Shown piece by piece: positions 45,150 through 55,687 of a stretch of 64,000 nucleotides of DNA. The stretch comes from Achromobacter mucicolens (lineage in GTDB: Bacteria; Pseudomonadota; Gammaproteobacteria; Burkholderiales; Burkholderiaceae_B). Location: the NCBI RefSeq assembly GCF_902859725.1, contig NZ_CADIJP010000014.1, positions 62,001 through 126,000 on the forward strand, written 5' to 3'. Each line of letters opens with the position of its first letter. Position 1 is the first letter of the stretch. Under the pieces are notes generated by a model. The model ran no database searches. It was not told the DNA's origin and saw only the letters and a program-made list of their open reading frames with translations. Made by a program: the position numbers and the translations under genes.

Positions 45150-45574
45150 TGACGCTTTTCCACAGGCAGGGTCACAGGACGGTTCAATGGCAGATAGGCC
45201 ATTTCACCAGGCAGGTAAAAGCCAACGAGCTTTCCCGAGGACGCCACGAGATAGGCCTCTCCCTGGCGCCGCGTCTGGACTGTGAACAGGCCGCCAAGCG
45301 ACCGGTAGACGTCGCCTTGCGGCAAGGCGCCCACGCGCTGCCATTGCGACGCCGCCGGCAGATTCGCGATGCTGTCATTGGGAAGCTGGGCGGTGACCAA
45401 GCGCGACAGCTGGATCACGTTGACCGGGTCCGCCGGCGCCACGGGCACCAGGTTCGCCCGCTGTGTCGACACGGACATGCACGCGCTTAAGGAAAGCATG
45501 CCCGCGACGGCCAACACGGCAAACTTGCTCAGGCGGGCCGCGCCCGCGATTGTTGGAACTACCGACGACACCAT
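45146..45574 (-). CDS. Lipoprotein of unknown function in the DUF2846 cluster
   Basis: 142 residues. Hydrophobic signal with lipobox LSAC (Cys at about 32) after an unusually long polar start; MLSLSAC from a later ATG would be too short. The mature part has LSRLVTAQLPNDSIANLPAA, GGLFTVQTRRQGEAYLVASS and PGEMAYLPLNRPVTLPVEKR. It is not similar to the DUF2846 copies, and I recognise no domain. It overlaps copy 2 by 4 bp, so it is part of the same unit. Confidence 0.75.
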   Translation of the reverse strand: MVSSVVPTIAGAARLSKFAVLAVAGMLSLSACMSVSTQRANLVPVAPADPVNVIQLSRLVTAQLPNDSIANLPAASQWQRVGALPQGDVYRSLGGLFTVQTRRQGEAYLVASSGKLVGFYLPGEMAYLPLNRPVTLPVEKRQ

Positions 45575-45644
45575 GGATACCCCGGCGACAAATGAAGTGC
45601 GTAAGTATAGGGGTGCATCAGAAATCTACAAAACGTATCTGCGC

Positions 45645-46112
45645 TCAATAGCGCAGCGGCTCGCGCTCGCGGCGGCCCGCGCCCCAATATCGCAAGTCGG
45701 CCAGCGCTTGCTGCGCGGCGTCGGGCGACTGCTCCAGGCGCAGCACCTGCTTGCCTCCCGCGACGTCCACCCGGACGTATTGCGTCTGCCCTGCCGCTAG
45801 CGGCACGACCAGCGGGTCCTTGCGTTCCTTGCGGTCCGTTGCCGTGATCACTTCGAGCGTCCCGGCCGACCGGTCCACGAAAAAGAAGTGGCCTGCCTTG
45901 GATTTGCCGACGCGGGCGTTGTCGACCAGGATGGCTGGATGCGGCACCTTGTCGCCGTTGGACGTCTTGGGCTGGTAGAAATAGATCCGCCCTTCGCCTG
46001 GCTCCAGCGCGGAGATCTTGGCCGCCACGTCGCCATACCGGGGGCCCGCGCAGCCCGCCAGCACGGTTGCGGCGCCCAGCGCGGCCAGGCTCAGTTTGAT
46101 CCAGTGTTTCAC
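45645..46112 (-). CDS. DUF2846-domain lipoprotein, copy 3
   Basis: 155 residues from a GTG at 46112, preceded by GGAGGGG. Lipobox VLAGC. GPRYGDVAAKIS, EGRIYFYQPKT, RVGKSKAGHFFFVDRSAGTL, AGQTQYVRVDVAGG, RYWGAGRREREPLRY. Clearly paralogous to the two other copies, with Ala/His/Ser changes in the core. 70 bp separate it from the next lipoprotein gene. Confidence 0.84.
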   Translation of the reverse strand: MKHWIKLSLAALGAATVLAGCAGPRYGDVAAKISALEPGEGRIYFYQPKTSNGDKVPHPAILVDNARVGKSKAGHFFFVDRSAGTLEVITATDRKERKDPLVVPLAAGQTQYVRVDVAGGKQVLRLEQSPDAAQQALADLRYWGAGRREREPLRY

Positions 46113-46237
46113 GTGTCCCCTCCCCGGGCTCGAAATGCGGGCCGCGTCAGTGCGCCGCCCACGTTGCACAAGCGCCGCAGTATAGGGGGCAGATTCGCCC
46201 ATCAATCGGTGGAAAAACGGGGGGATCCCGCGCCGGC

Positions 46238-47026
46238 TCAGGCGGGATGGCGCAGGCTCGCCTGGCGGCGCTGCTCGAACAGGCAGATCGCTGCGGCGGC
46301 GCCGACATTCAGCGACTCGACGGCGGCGGCGTCGTGGTCAATGCGCACCTTCAGGCTGGCAGCGGCCAGCAGCGCGGGCGCCACACCCTGGCCCTCATGC
46401 CCGAACACCCACGCGCACCGCTCAGGCAGGCGGTCCGCATAAAGGTCGCGCGAGCCGTCCAACGCCGTCGCCACCAGCGGCAAACGCAAGCGCGGCAGCA
46501 AGGCCTGGAGATCGACATGCTCGTGGATATCCAGGGCAAAATGCGCGCCCTGGCCGCTGCGAAGCACTTTGGGAGACCAGGCCGCCGCCGAGCCCGTGGC
46601 AAGAAACACCCGCTTGATGCCGGCCGCGGCGCACGTGCGCAGCAAAGTGCCCACATTGCCAGGGTCCTGGATGCGGTCGAACAGCACGCAGGTTTCATCC
46701 ACCTGTTCAGGCAGCGCGGGCACCGGCGGCGTGACCAGGAAGGCGACGCCCTGCCCGCTTTCGACGGCGGCCACGGCGTGCATCAGGCGCGCGTCCAGCG
46801 CGAGGCTGACGTTGTCCGGCACGGCCGCGGCGAGCGCCGCGATGTCCGGCTGGGAAAGGCGGTCCACGTCGAAAATCGCCCTGTCCGGCGCGCCGTGGTG
46901 CTGCAACCATGCCTGGCAAAGGTGCACGCCATCGAGCAGCACCTGGGCGCCACGCTTGCCCGCGGTGCCGGCCAACTTGACCAGCGCCTTGACCGCCGGG
47001 TTGTCCCGGGAACTGATGTGCTTCAT
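46238..47026 (-). CDS. TrmH/SpoU-family RNA 2'-O-methyltransferase
   Basis: 262 residues. N-terminal substrate-binding region ([31 protein letters not shown]), then the SPOUT knot domain: [37 protein letters not shown], and [19 protein letters not shown]. It methylates rRNA or tRNA ribose using SAM; the site cannot be assigned. Overlaps rnhB by 4 bp and closes the lpx operon. Confidence 0.92.
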   Translation of the reverse strand: MKHISSRDNPAVKALVKLAGTAGKRGAQVLLDGVHLCQAWLQHHGAPDRAIFDVDRLSQPDIAALAAAVPDNVSLALDARLMHAVAAVESGQGVAFLVTPPVPALPEQVDETCVLFDRIQDPGNVGTLLRTCAAAGIKRVFLATGSAAAWSPKVLRSGQGAHFALDIHEHVDLQALLPRLRLPLVATALDGSRDLYADRLPERCAWVFGHEGQGVAPALLAAASLKVRIDHDAAAVESLNVGAAAAICLFEQRRQASLRHPA

Positions 47027-47631
47027 GAAACCAGGCCGAAGGCCTTGATGGGCGCGAAGCTGCGCCGGTGTTCAGCGCACGGACCGTGCTCGCGCAGCCG
47101 TTGCAGATGCAGCGCCGTGCCGTAGCCCTTGTGCTGGTCGAACGCGTATTGCGGATACAGGGCGTGCAGGCGAAGCAGATCGGCGTCGCGGGCGGTCTTG
47201 GCAAGGATGGAGGCGGCCGAAATTGCCGGCACCAGCGCATCGCCCTTGATGACGGTCTGCACGGTGCAGCGCAGTTTGGGCGCCTGATTGCCGTCGACCA
47301 GCGCCAGTTGCGGCACGGTGGTCAGGCCTTGCACCGCGCGCTGCATCGCCAGCATGGTGGCGCGCAGGATGTTCAGGCTGTCGATTTCCGCGACCGTGGC
47401 GCTGGCGATGCACCAGGCAAGCGCCTGTTCCTTGATCTGCAGCGCCAGTTCCTCGCGGCGCACGGCGGTGAGGACCTTGGAGTCGGCCAGGCCGTCAATG
47501 AAGCGTGACGGATCCAGAATGACCGCCGCCGCGTAGACCTCGCCGGCAAGCGGGCCACGGCCCGCCTCGTCGACGCCGGCGGTCAGCAGCGCGGGCTGCT
47601 CCGGCGCCACGAAAAGCTCAGGCTGCTCCAT
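47023..47631 (-). CDS. rnhB: Ribonuclease HII
   Basis: 202 residues. Removes ribonucleotides from DNA. Acidic active-site residues in [20 protein letters not shown] (DEAGRG), [13 protein letters not shown], and [12 protein letters not shown]-terminal [10 protein letters not shown]. Overlaps lpxB by 14 bp. Confidence 0.96.
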   Translation of the reverse strand: MEQPELFVAPEQPALLTAGVDEAGRGPLAGEVYAAAVILDPSRFIDGLADSKVLTAVRREELALQIKEQALAWCIASATVAEIDSLNILRATMLAMQRAVQGLTTVPQLALVDGNQAPKLRCTVQTVIKGDALVPAISAASILAKTARDADLLRLHALYPQYAFDQHKGYGTALHLQRLREHGPCAEHRRSFAPIKAFGLVS

Positions 47632-48814
47632 CGGCCACCTCCAGGATCGCCTGCGCGGCCAGCGCCGGCGTATCGCGCAACAAGTCTTGGTGCATGGCGG
47701 TGAAACGGGCCTCCACGCGGGCGATCAGGGCGTCGTCGGTCAACGCCTGCCAGGTCGCTTCGGCCAGTTTATCGGGCGTCGCGTCGTCCTGCAAAAGCTC
47801 GGGAACGACGAAGTCGCGAAGCAGCACGTTGGGCAGGCCCACCCAGGGCAGGTACGGGCGCTGCTGACCGGACTTCCACGCCATGATCCGCCGCATCCAG
47901 GGCGACAGGACGTAGGAGATGACCATGGGCCGTTTGAACAGCGCCGTCTCCAGCGTGGCGGTGCCGCTGGCGACCAGGACGGCCGTGGCGGCTTCCATGA
48001 CGGACCAGGCCACCGGCGCCTTGCGGTCGCCGCCCTCGCCGTGCAGGTCGTGCGCGGTGACGCAGCGCAGATCGGGCACCGGGTACTGGGCCAGGATTTC
48101 CAGGAATTCGGCCCGCCGCTGGTCATTGACCATGGGCACGATGCACTGCAGGGCCGGATCCTTCTTCAGCAGTTGCTGGGCCGCCTGCAGAAAGCGCGGC
48201 GCGAGCAGACGGATCTCGGAAGACCGGCTGCCGGGCAGGATCGCCAGCACACGGGCGTCTTGATCGATGCCCAGGCGCTCGCGGGCCGCCGCGCGGTCCG
48301 GCTGCATCGGCACGGCGCCGGCCAGCGGATGGCCCACGTACGTCACCGGTATGCGTTCCTTGCGGTAGATCTCTTCCTCGAACGGAAACAGCACCAACAT
48401 ATGCGAGACCGATTCACGGATCTTGTGAATACGCTCGTAGCGCCAGGCCCAGATCGAGGGGCCGACGAAATGCACCGTCGGCGTGCCCGCCTGGCGAAGC
48501 TGGTGCTCCAGCCGCAGATTGAAGTCGGGTGCGTCGATGCCCACGAAGACGGACGGCGGCTCGGCGAGCCAGCGGCGCTTGACGTCGCGGTAGGTGGCCA
48601 GCAGGCTGGGCAGGCGCTTGAGCGCGTCCACATAGCCAAACACGGTCAGCGCGTGCATCGGATGCCAGGCGTCGAAGTCTCGCGCCTGCATCTGCGGTCC
48701 GCCGATGCCCTCGCAGCGCACGCCGCTGTCGCGCGCTTGCAGACCGGCAATGATGCGTCCGGCCAGCAGGTCGCCCGAAGGCTCGCCGGCCACCATGCCG
48801 ATCCGAGTGCTCAT
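47618..48814 (-). CDS. lpxB: Lipid-A-disaccharide synthase
   Basis: 398 residues, GT19 family. Joins UDP-diacylglucosamine and lipid X at the inner membrane. [85 protein letters not shown]. Overlaps lpxA by 4 bp. Confidence 0.97.
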   Translation of the reverse strand: MSTRIGMVAGEPSGDLLAGRIIAGLQARDSGVRCEGIGGPQMQARDFDAWHPMHALTVFGYVDALKRLPSLLATYRDVKRRWLAEPPSVFVGIDAPDFNLRLEHQLRQAGTPTVHFVGPSIWAWRYERIHKIRESVSHMLVLFPFEEEIYRKERIPVTYVGHPLAGAVPMQPDRAAARERLGIDQDARVLAILPGSRSSEIRLLAPRFLQAAQQLLKKDPALQCIVPMVNDQRRAEFLEILAQYPVPDLRCVTAHDLHGEGGDRKAPVAWSVMEAATAVLVASGTATLETALFKRPMVISYVLSPWMRRIMAWKSGQQRPYLPWVGLPNVLLRDFVVPELLQDDATPDKLAEATWQALTDDALIARVEARFTAMHQDLLRDTPALAAQAILEVADGAA

Positions 48815-49605
48815 GGGCGGATGATGCCGCGGGAGGCGACGTCAAGGAAGTCCAGCAGCGTCTGCAGATGTTCCGCGGCTTCAGGGGTGGATTGCTGGCG
48901 CTCGCGCAGTTCGGCGCGCGCCGCGTCCAGGGGCAGGCCCCGGCGGTAGATGATCTTGTAGGCTTCGCGCAGGACCGAAATCGAGGCCGCGGAAAAACCG
49001 CGGCGTTTCAGGCCTTCGACGTTGATGCCCACCGGACGGCACGGGTTGCCGGCCGCCAGCACAAAAGGCGGGGTGTCCTGCATGAGGGAGCTGTTGCCGC
49101 CCGTCATGGTGTGCGCGCCCACGCGCGAGAACTGATGCACGCCGGTCAGGCCGCCGATGATGGCCCAGTCGCCCACATGCACGTGGCCGCCAAGCTGCAC
49201 CGAATTGGCCAGGATCGTGTTGCTGCCGATGTGGCAGTCATGGGCCACGTGAACATAGGCCATGATCCAGTTGTCGTTGCCCAGCGTTGTTTCACCGCCA
49301 TCCTGCGTCGTGCCGGTATTCAGCGTGACGAATTCGCGCACCGTGTTGCGGTCGCCGATCGTCAGGCGCGTCGGCTCGCCCGCGTACTTCTTGTCCTGCG
49401 GCATGCCGCCGATGGAGCAATAACGATAGAAGCGGTTGTCGCGACCGATGGTGGTCACACCGTCGATCATGCAGTACGGGCCGATTTCGGTACCCGCACC
49501 GATGGTCACATCAGGCCCCACCACTGCGAACGGGCCGATGACCACGGTCGGGTCGATTTTTGCCGCCGGATCGACAACAGCGGTGGGATGGATGTTTCCT
49601 GCCAT
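48811..49605 (-). CDS. lpxA: UDP-N-acetylglucosamine acyltransferase
   Basis: 264 residues. First step of lipid A synthesis. Left-handed beta-helix hexapeptide repeats (IHPTAVVDPAAKIDPTVVIG), active-site His region YVHVAHDCHIGSNTILANS, then GGLTGVHQFSRVGAH and the C-terminal helical domain. The start abuts the fabZ stop directly. Confidence 0.97.
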   Translation of the reverse strand: MAGNIHPTAVVDPAAKIDPTVVIGPFAVVGPDVTIGAGTEIGPYCMIDGVTTIGRDNRFYRYCSIGGMPQDKKYAGEPTRLTIGDRNTVREFVTLNTGTTQDGGETTLGNDNWIMAYVHVAHDCHIGSNTILANSVQLGGHVHVGDWAIIGGLTGVHQFSRVGAHTMTGGNSSLMQDTPPFVLAAGNPCRPVGINVEGLKRRGFSAASISVLREAYKIIYRRGLPLDAARAELRERQQSTPEAAEHLQTLLDFLDVASRGIIRP

Positions 49606-50061
49606 TTACTCTTCCAGGCTGCGAATCGCGCACATCAGCTTGGCGGAGGCCACTTCCTGGCCGTCGACCGTCGCGCGTGCTTGATACTTACAGATGCTGC
49701 GGCTCAGGCGTTCCGCTTCGACCTCGATGCGCAGCTGGTCACCCGGGACGACGGGGCGGCGAAAGCGCGCACCGTCGATGCCGACCAGGTAATAGGCGGT
49801 CTTGGCGCCTTCGCACTTGAGGCCGCCGTTCTCGTCCGTGAACGAGAACAGCGCCGAGGCCTGGGCCATGGCTTCGACGATGAGCACGCCCGGCATCACC
49901 GGATGGTGAGGAAAGTGACCGTTGAAAAACGGCTCGTTGATCGAGACGTTCTTGATGGCGACGATCGACTTGCCAGGCACCATTTCCACGACACGGTCAA
50001 TCAGCAGCATCGGGTAGCGATGCGGCAGCCTCTCCATGATCCCCTTGATGTCGAGTTCCAT
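49606..50061 (-). CDS. fabZ: 3-Hydroxyacyl-[ACP] dehydratase FabZ
   Basis: 151 residues. Hotdog dehydratase of fatty acid synthesis. [16 protein letters not shown], active His and Glu in [20 protein letters not shown], and [19 protein letters not shown]. It competes with LpxA/LpxD for 3-hydroxyacyl-ACP, which explains the shared operon. Confidence 0.97.
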   Translation of the reverse strand: MELDIKGIMERLPHRYPMLLIDRVVEMVPGKSIVAIKNVSINEPFFNGHFPHHPVMPGVLIVEAMAQASALFSFTDENGGLKCEGAKTAYYLVGIDGARFRRPVVPGDQLRIEVEAERLSRSICKYQARATVDGQEVASAKLMCAIRSLEE

Positions 50062-50128
50062 TTTTCTATGCGTTCCTGCGAAATTAAATAAAGTGGCGGC
50101 GCGGGCGCGCCAGGGCGGCGAACGCGCC

Positions 50129-51226
50129 CTAGTCCTTTTCCAGCGTGCGCACGCGGCGGCGCAATTGCGCCAATTGTTGTATCACGGCGGCGTTGCGCTG
50201 CCATTCGCCATGCTCCGCGTACGGGAAGACCCCGGTGTAGCGGCCAGGCTTGGAAATGTTGGACGTCACTGCCGTGCCGCCCGAGATATGCACGTCGTCG
50301 CCCAGCACCAGATGCCCCGAGAGCATCGCGGCGCCGCCGATGGTGCAGCGCTCACCGATGGTGGTCGAGCCCGCCACACCCACGCAGGCCGCCATCGCGG
50401 TATGTGCGCCGATGCGGCAGTTGTGGCCGATCATGATCTGGTTATCGAGCTTCACGCCGTCCGCCAGGACGGTGTCTTCAAGGGCGCCGCGGTCGACGGT
50501 GGTGTTGGCGCCGATTTCGACGTCATCGCCCAGCGAAACGCCGCCGAACTGCGGGATCTTGCCCCAGGCGCCCTTGCCCAGCGAAGGATCCGGCGCGAAG
50601 CCGAAACCATCGGCCCCCAGCACCGAACCGCTGTGCAGGATGACGCGGGCGCCGATCTTGACGCCTTCATAAAGCGTGACGTTGGCATGCAGCCGGCCGT
50701 CAGGCCCGATGGACGATCCGGCGCCGATGACGCAACCCGGACCCAGCACCGTGCCCCGTCCGATGCGCACGCCGGCTTCGACGACGCAGTTCGGGCCAAT
50801 ACGCACGCCCTCTTCGATGATCGCGTCGGGCGCAACCACGGCGGAGGGATGGGTTTCAGCGGGCAAGGCGGGTCTGCGGGCAGTGTCGAACCACTGCGCG
50901 ACGCGCGCGTAGAGCAGATAGGGATGCTTGCAGACGACCAGCGCGAATGGCGGGCGGTCGCTGCCCTGGGCTTCGAGCGCCTCGGCGACGTCGGTGGAGA
51001 CGATGACCGCCCCCGCTCCGGTTGCGCCAAGCTGGCTTTGGTAACGGGGATTGGACAGGAAAGTGATTTCCTGGGGACCGGCCGAAGACAGGGTCCCGAT
51101 GCCGCAGACCCGCATGGGGTCTGCGCCGGGAACCGCACTGATACGCCAGTCCATACCCTGGGTATTGGCGGCGCTCAACAATGCTTCGAGTGTCGGCGCG
51201 CGGGCAAGATCCAGTAAAACCGGCAT
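50129..51226 (-). CDS. lpxD: UDP-3-O-acylglucosamine N-acyltransferase
   Basis: 365 residues. N-terminal uridine-binding domain ([20 protein letters not shown]), beta-helix with [10 protein letters not shown], and the catalytic His in [20 protein letters not shown]-terminal helix. Third step of lipid A synthesis. 67 bp upstream of fabZ, 18 bp after the OmpH gene. Confidence 0.97.
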   Translation of the reverse strand: MPVLLDLARAPTLEALLSAANTQGMDWRISAVPGADPMRVCGIGTLSSAGPQEITFLSNPRYQSQLGATGAGAVIVSTDVAEALEAQGSDRPPFALVVCKHPYLLYARVAQWFDTARRPALPAETHPSAVVAPDAIIEEGVRIGPNCVVEAGVRIGRGTVLGPGCVIGAGSSIGPDGRLHANVTLYEGVKIGARVILHSGSVLGADGFGFAPDPSLGKGAWGKIPQFGGVSLGDDVEIGANTTVDRGALEDTVLADGVKLDNQIMIGHNCRIGAHTAMAACVGVAGSTTIGERCTIGGAAMLSGHLVLGDDVHISGGTAVTSNISKPGRYTGVFPYAEHGEWQRNAAVIQQLAQLRRRVRTLEKD

Positions 51227-51244
51227 GACTAGACGGGTATCGCT

Positions 51245-51805
51245 TTACTTGCCCAGGCTCTGGATCACCTTGTCGGTGATGTCGATGCGCGGGTTGACCG
51301 TCACCGCGTCCTGGATGATCAGGTCGTAGTTTTCCTGTTCGGCAATGCGCTTGATGGCGTCATTGGCCTTGGACACGATGCCCGAGAATTCTTCGTTGCG
51401 ACGGCGGTTGAAGTCTTCCTGGAACTCGCGGCGCTTGCGCTGCAGGTCGGTGTCCAGGTTGGCCAGTTCGCGCTGGCGCTTGACGCGGTCGGATTCCGAC
51501 AGGACGGGGGCGTCCTTGTCGAACTTCTCGGCTTGCGAGCGCAGGCTGTTGTTCAGGCGCTGGAGCTCGTCGTCGCGCTTCTTGAATTCGGCTTCGATCT
51601 TGCTTTGGGCAGTCTTGGCCGGACCCGATTCGCGCAGGATGCGTTCGGTATTGACGAAACCGATCTTGGTGCCTTGCGCTTGCGCGGGGATCGCGGCAGC
51701 CGAACCGAGAATGAGCGCACCCACCAGGGCAATGGAGCCGCCCAGCTTGCCACGGCGCTTGGCGCCCAGCGTCTTCGATGATTTAAGTGCGAAATCAGAC
51801 ATCAT
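51245..51805 (-). CDS. skp: OmpH/Skp periplasmic chaperone
   Basis: 186 residues. Signal peptide 1 to about 44 with a long basic start (KSSKTLGAKRRGKLGG) ending PAQAQ. The mature region is the Skp coiled coil: KIGFVNTERILRESGPAKTA, EAEFKKRDDELQRLN, and ITDKVIQSLGK at the end. It holds unfolded outer-membrane proteins for BamA, encoded just upstream. Two adjacent ATGs (51805, 51802) are possible. Confidence 0.93.
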   Translation of the reverse strand: MMSDFALKSSKTLGAKRRGKLGGSIALVGALILGSAAAIPAQAQGTKIGFVNTERILRESGPAKTAQSKIEAEFKKRDDELQRLNNSLRSQAEKFDKDAPVLSESDRVKRQRELANLDTDLQRKRREFQEDFNRRRNEEFSGIVSKANDAIKRIAEQENYDLIIQDAVTVNPRIDITDKVIQSLGK

Positions 51806-51914
51806 GAAAATCTCACCTTCCAGTAAGGCAAAGCCAAAGTGTGTATTGTGCCACTAAACAGCAAGGACGCCGGACCAGGGGGCCGCGCCCTTGTTTTCAA
51901 GAGTAACGCTTCGC

Positions 51915-54248
51915 TTAGAATCCGGTCCCGATCTGGAACTGGAAGCTTTGCTTGTCGTCGCCCGGCTTGGAATTGAGCGGCCGCGCATACGACAACTGCA
52001 GCGGGCCCATCGGCGATTGCCAAGACAGGCCGATACCGGCCGAGAAACGCCAGCCGCAAGGATCCTCGACCTCGGTGTTGTCGCGGCCGCGGGTGCAAGA
52101 GAGGCCGCTGCCCGCCGACACCTGACCGGCGTCGCTGAAGATGAACCAGCGCAGGGTGCGATCCTTCGAGGCGCCCGGGAACGGCAGGTACAGCTGGGCG
52201 TTGGCCACGATGCGGCGCGTGCCGCCCAGGTAATCGCCCGTCTTGACGTCGCGCGGACCCAGCGAGGAGCCTTCGTAGCCGCGGACGGTGCCGATACCGC
52301 CGGCATAGACGTTCTTGATGACCGGGTAATCCTTGCTACCGTAGCTCTGGCCCCAATCGACCATGCCGTTCAGCGCCAGAGTGTACGAGCCGCCCAGCGG
52401 CACGTAATACTGCTGTTGCGCCGTCAGCATCGTGTATTGCAGATCGATGGTCGACACGTCGGCCTTCAAGCGCGTGTACGAACCCTTGGTCGGCGCCAGC
52501 GCGCTGTCACGCGTGTCCTTGGACCAGCCGGCGCTCAGGATCACCGAGTTCGTCGCATCGCCATACTGGTCAACGAAACTTTCGTAGGCCGCCGGCGAGT
52601 TGTTGTACAGGTCGATCTGGTTACGTTCGAAGTTGCCGCCCAGGAAGATGCGGTCGTACTCCGAGATCGGGATACCGAAGTTCATGCCCAGGCCCAAGGC
52701 CTTGACGCGGTAATCACCGTCGTTGTTGTTCCAGGGCTCGGTCACGCGGTAGTACGCCGACGTGGTGCGGCTGATGCCGTCCTTGGTCCAGTACGGATCG
52801 GTATGCGACAGCACCACGGCGCGGTTCGTCTTGCTGGTGTTCAGTTGCAGCGTCAGGTTGGTGCCGCTGCCGAAGACGTTGTCTTCGCTGATACCGGCCG
52901 ACAGAATGGCCTTTTCGGACGAGCCGTAGCCCACGCCCAGGTTGATCATGCCGGTGGGCTTTTCCTTCACGTCGACGTTGACGTCGACCTGGTCAGGGGA
53001 GCCCGGGACCGGCTCGGTCTTGACGTTAACGTCGCTGAAGTAGCCCAGACGGTCCACGCGGTCGCGCGAGGTCTTGATGTCGCCGGCATCGTACCAGGCG
53101 GCTTCCTGCTGGCGCATTTCGCGGCGCACGACTTCGTCGCGGGTACGGGTGTTGCCGCCGATCTGGATGCGGCGCACGTAGACGCGGCGGCTCGGATCGA
53201 CGTAGAACGTCAGGTCGGCTTCGTGCTTGGCGCGGTCCAGTTGCGGGTTCGGGTTGACGTTGGCGAACGCATACCCCAGCTCACCCAGGTAGTCGGTGAT
53301 CGCCTTGGCGGAATCATTGGTCTTGGCGGCCGAGAAGGTCTCGCCTGCCTTGATCTGCACCAGGTCGTTGATTTCCTTGTCCAGGCCCAGCAGGTTGCCG
53401 GCCAGCTTGACGCTACGCACCTTGTAGGGCTCGCCTTCGTGGACGGTGATCGTGATGCGGATGTCCTGGCGATCCGGCGAAATGGTGACCTGCGGCGGCT
53501 CGACCGAGAACTCAAGGTAACCCTTGTCCAGGTAGAACGAGCGCAGGCGTTCGAGGTCGCCCTCGAGCTTTTCGCGCGAGTATTTATCGGTATCGGTGTA
53601 CCAGGTCAGCCAGCCCGGGGTGGTCAGCTTGAATTCGTCCAGCAGGTCGCTTTCGGAGAAGGCCTTGTTGCCGACGAAACGGATTTCCTGGATGCGGGCA
53701 ACCGAGCCTTCGAACACGTCGAAGCTCACGCCGACGCGGTTACGCGGCAGCGGCGTGACGGTGGAAGTGACTTCGACGCCGTATTTGCCCTTGGACAGAT
53801 ACTGCTGCTTCAATTCGTATTCGGCGCGCTCGAGCATGGAGCGGTCGAAAATGCGGCCTTCCGCAAAACCGACCTGCGCCAGCGAGGTGGTGATCGCCTT
53901 GGAATCGAATTCGCGCATGCCGTTGAAGTTAACGGACGCGATGGTGGGACGTTCCTGAACGACCACCACGACGACATTATTGTCCGTCTGGATCTGAACG
54001 TCGGTGAAAAAGCCCGTGCCATACAAACGACGGATGGCTTCGGTGGCTTCTTCTTCGGTGAATTTCTCGCCGACCTTGACAGGCAGATAACCAAAGACGG
54101 TGCCGGCGTCGGTTCGTTGAATACCCTCTACGCGGATATCCCGCACGACAAAGGGTTCGAAGGCGTGGGCCAAGGCCGGCAACATCAGCGCGGCTACGAG
54201 ACCCGGCAGTACACCCTTTTTGTGTTGAAACATCCGGCGAAAAGACAT
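51915..54248 (-). CDS. bamA: Outer membrane protein assembly factor BamA
   Basis: 777 residues from the ATG at 54248. Signal peptide to about 30 (LPALAHAF), five POTRA domains (about 31-420: FVVRDIRVEGIQRTDAGTVF, RIQEIRFVGNKAFSESDLLD), then a 16-strand barrel with the VRGYEGSSLGPRD loop-6 motif and a C-terminal Phe (FQFQIGTGF). It inserts beta-barrel proteins into the outer membrane. It lies between rseP and the skp gene. Confidence 0.97.
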   Translation of the reverse strand: MSFRRMFQHKKGVLPGLVAALMLPALAHAFEPFVVRDIRVEGIQRTDAGTVFGYLPVKVGEKFTEEEATEAIRRLYGTGFFTDVQIQTDNNVVVVVVQERPTIASVNFNGMREFDSKAITTSLAQVGFAEGRIFDRSMLERAEYELKQQYLSKGKYGVEVTSTVTPLPRNRVGVSFDVFEGSVARIQEIRFVGNKAFSESDLLDEFKLTTPGWLTWYTDTDKYSREKLEGDLERLRSFYLDKGYLEFSVEPPQVTISPDRQDIRITITVHEGEPYKVRSVKLAGNLLGLDKEINDLVQIKAGETFSAAKTNDSAKAITDYLGELGYAFANVNPNPQLDRAKHEADLTFYVDPSRRVYVRRIQIGGNTRTRDEVVRREMRQQEAAWYDAGDIKTSRDRVDRLGYFSDVNVKTEPVPGSPDQVDVNVDVKEKPTGMINLGVGYGSSEKAILSAGISEDNVFGSGTNLTLQLNTSKTNRAVVLSHTDPYWTKDGISRTTSAYYRVTEPWNNNDGDYRVKALGLGMNFGIPISEYDRIFLGGNFERNQIDLYNNSPAAYESFVDQYGDATNSVILSAGWSKDTRDSALAPTKGSYTRLKADVSTIDLQYTMLTAQQQYYVPLGGSYTLALNGMVDWGQSYGSKDYPVIKNVYAGGIGTVRGYEGSSLGPRDVKTGDYLGGTRRIVANAQLYLPFPGASKDRTLRWFIFSDAGQVSAGSGLSCTRGRDNTEVEDPCGWRFSAGIGLSWQSPMGPLQLSYARPLNSKPGDDKQSFQFQIGTGF

Positions 54249-54301
54249 CCTTGAGTATCCTCGGTCGTGCAAATGGCGGGGGATTTTATGCTAAATGGCG
54301 T

Positions 54302-55633
54302 TCAAGTGAACAAACGCGTGAAATCGTTGAACAGCGCAAGCCCCATCAGGCTTGCCAATATGCCTATGCCGGCGCGTTGCCCGATGTCGATCCATCTTGC
54401 GGGCGGGGGGCTACCCCGCACAATTTCGACGAGATAGTACAGCAGATGGCCACCATCCAGCATAGGAATGGGAAGCAAATTTAAAACGCCCAGGCTGATA
54501 CTGATCAATGCGATATAGGCGATATACGCAACAATACCGATCCGGGCGGTCTGGCCGGCGTAATCCGCAATGGTGACCGGACCGCTCACATTGCGCCACG
54601 ACACGTCGCCCGTCACCATGCGGCCCATCATGCGCAGCGAAAACCAGGCGGTGTCCCAGGTGCGGACGGCGCCGCGCCAGAGGCTGTCGAAGACGCCATA
54701 GCGCACAGTCACCATCGGCACGTTGCCGCCCAGTTGCACGCCCAATCGGCCGATTTCCTGGCCGTTGACGACTTCAGGGCGGGGCGTGACGTTCAGGGTG
54801 ACGTTGGCGCCATCGCGGACCACGGTCAGGGCGAGCGGCTTGCCGGCGCTTTCCTGGATCTGCTTGACGAGGGCGCCGGTGTCGGGCGCCGGCTGGCCAT
54901 TGACGGCCACGACCAGGTCACCCGCGCGCAGGCCGGCGGCCTGCCCTTCGCCGCCGTCGATCACAGCGCGCACCGCGGGCTTGGGCTGGGCCAGACGCAC
55001 GCCTGCCGCGGCAAGCGGGTCGCCCTCGGCCGGGTCCATCGTATTGGGGGGAAGATCGAGTTCGCGCCGCTGGACGGCGCCGGACGGCGTGCTGACCTCG
55101 ATGCTGGCGCGCCCGCCGGTGGACATGACGTCCATCAGGCGCCAGCGGGCGTCGGACCACGACGCGACTTCCTGGCCATCGATGGCCAGGATGCGGTCGC
55201 CGGCCAACAGGCCAGCCCGGGCGGCGGGAGTTTCGGCCGCGGGCGGCGCGATGATCGCGACGGGCTCCTCGGTGCCTGCCATGTTCAGGCATGCATACAG
55301 GAACACCGCAAGGATCAGATTGAAGATGGGGCCGGCTGCCACGATGGCGATGCGCTGGCCCACAGGCTTGGTATTGAAGGCGGAAGCCGCCACTTCCGGC
55401 GAGGCCCCAGGCGGCGCATCGTCCAGCATCTTGACGTAGCCGCCCAGCGGCAGCGCGGATACCGCCCATTCGGTGCCGTGCCGGTCGGTGCGGCGCAGGA
55501 TGACCTTGCCAAAGCCCACCGAGAAACGCAGGACCTTCACACCGCAAAGGCGGGCAACCCAATAGTGCCCAAGCTCATGGAAAATGATCAGTGAGCCGAG
55601 CGCTACCGCAAAGGCCAGCAAGGTGAAAAGCAT
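54302..55633 (-). CDS. rseP: RIP metalloprotease RseP
   Basis: 443 residues. Zinc motif HELGH in LIIFHELGHYWVARL, two PDZ domains (about 115-200 and 200-290; GLRAGDLVVAVNGQPAP), and the second site NLLPIPMLDGGHLLYYLV. Four membrane helices. Cleaves anti-sigma RseA after DegS, linking this operon to the envelope stress response. Confidence 0.96.
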   Translation of the reverse strand: MLFTLLAFAVALGSLIIFHELGHYWVARLCGVKVLRFSVGFGKVILRRTDRHGTEWAVSALPLGGYVKMLDDAPPGASPEVAASAFNTKPVGQRIAIVAAGPIFNLILAVFLYACLNMAGTEEPVAIIAPPAAETPAARAGLLAGDRILAIDGQEVASWSDARWRLMDVMSTGGRASIEVSTPSGAVQRRELDLPPNTMDPAEGDPLAAAGVRLAQPKPAVRAVIDGGEGQAAGLRAGDLVVAVNGQPAPDTGALVKQIQESAGKPLALTVVRDGANVTLNVTPRPEVVNGQEIGRLGVQLGGNVPMVTVRYGVFDSLWRGAVRTWDTAWFSLRMMGRMVTGDVSWRNVSGPVTIADYAGQTARIGIVAYIAYIALISISLGVLNLLPIPMLDGGHLLYYLVEIVRGSPPPARWIDIGQRAGIGILASLMGLALFNDFTRLFT

Positions 55634-55687
55634 GGGGTCGGAATCTAGGAAATCAGAGGCAAACGCAGAGGCAATCGCGGCCCGCCA

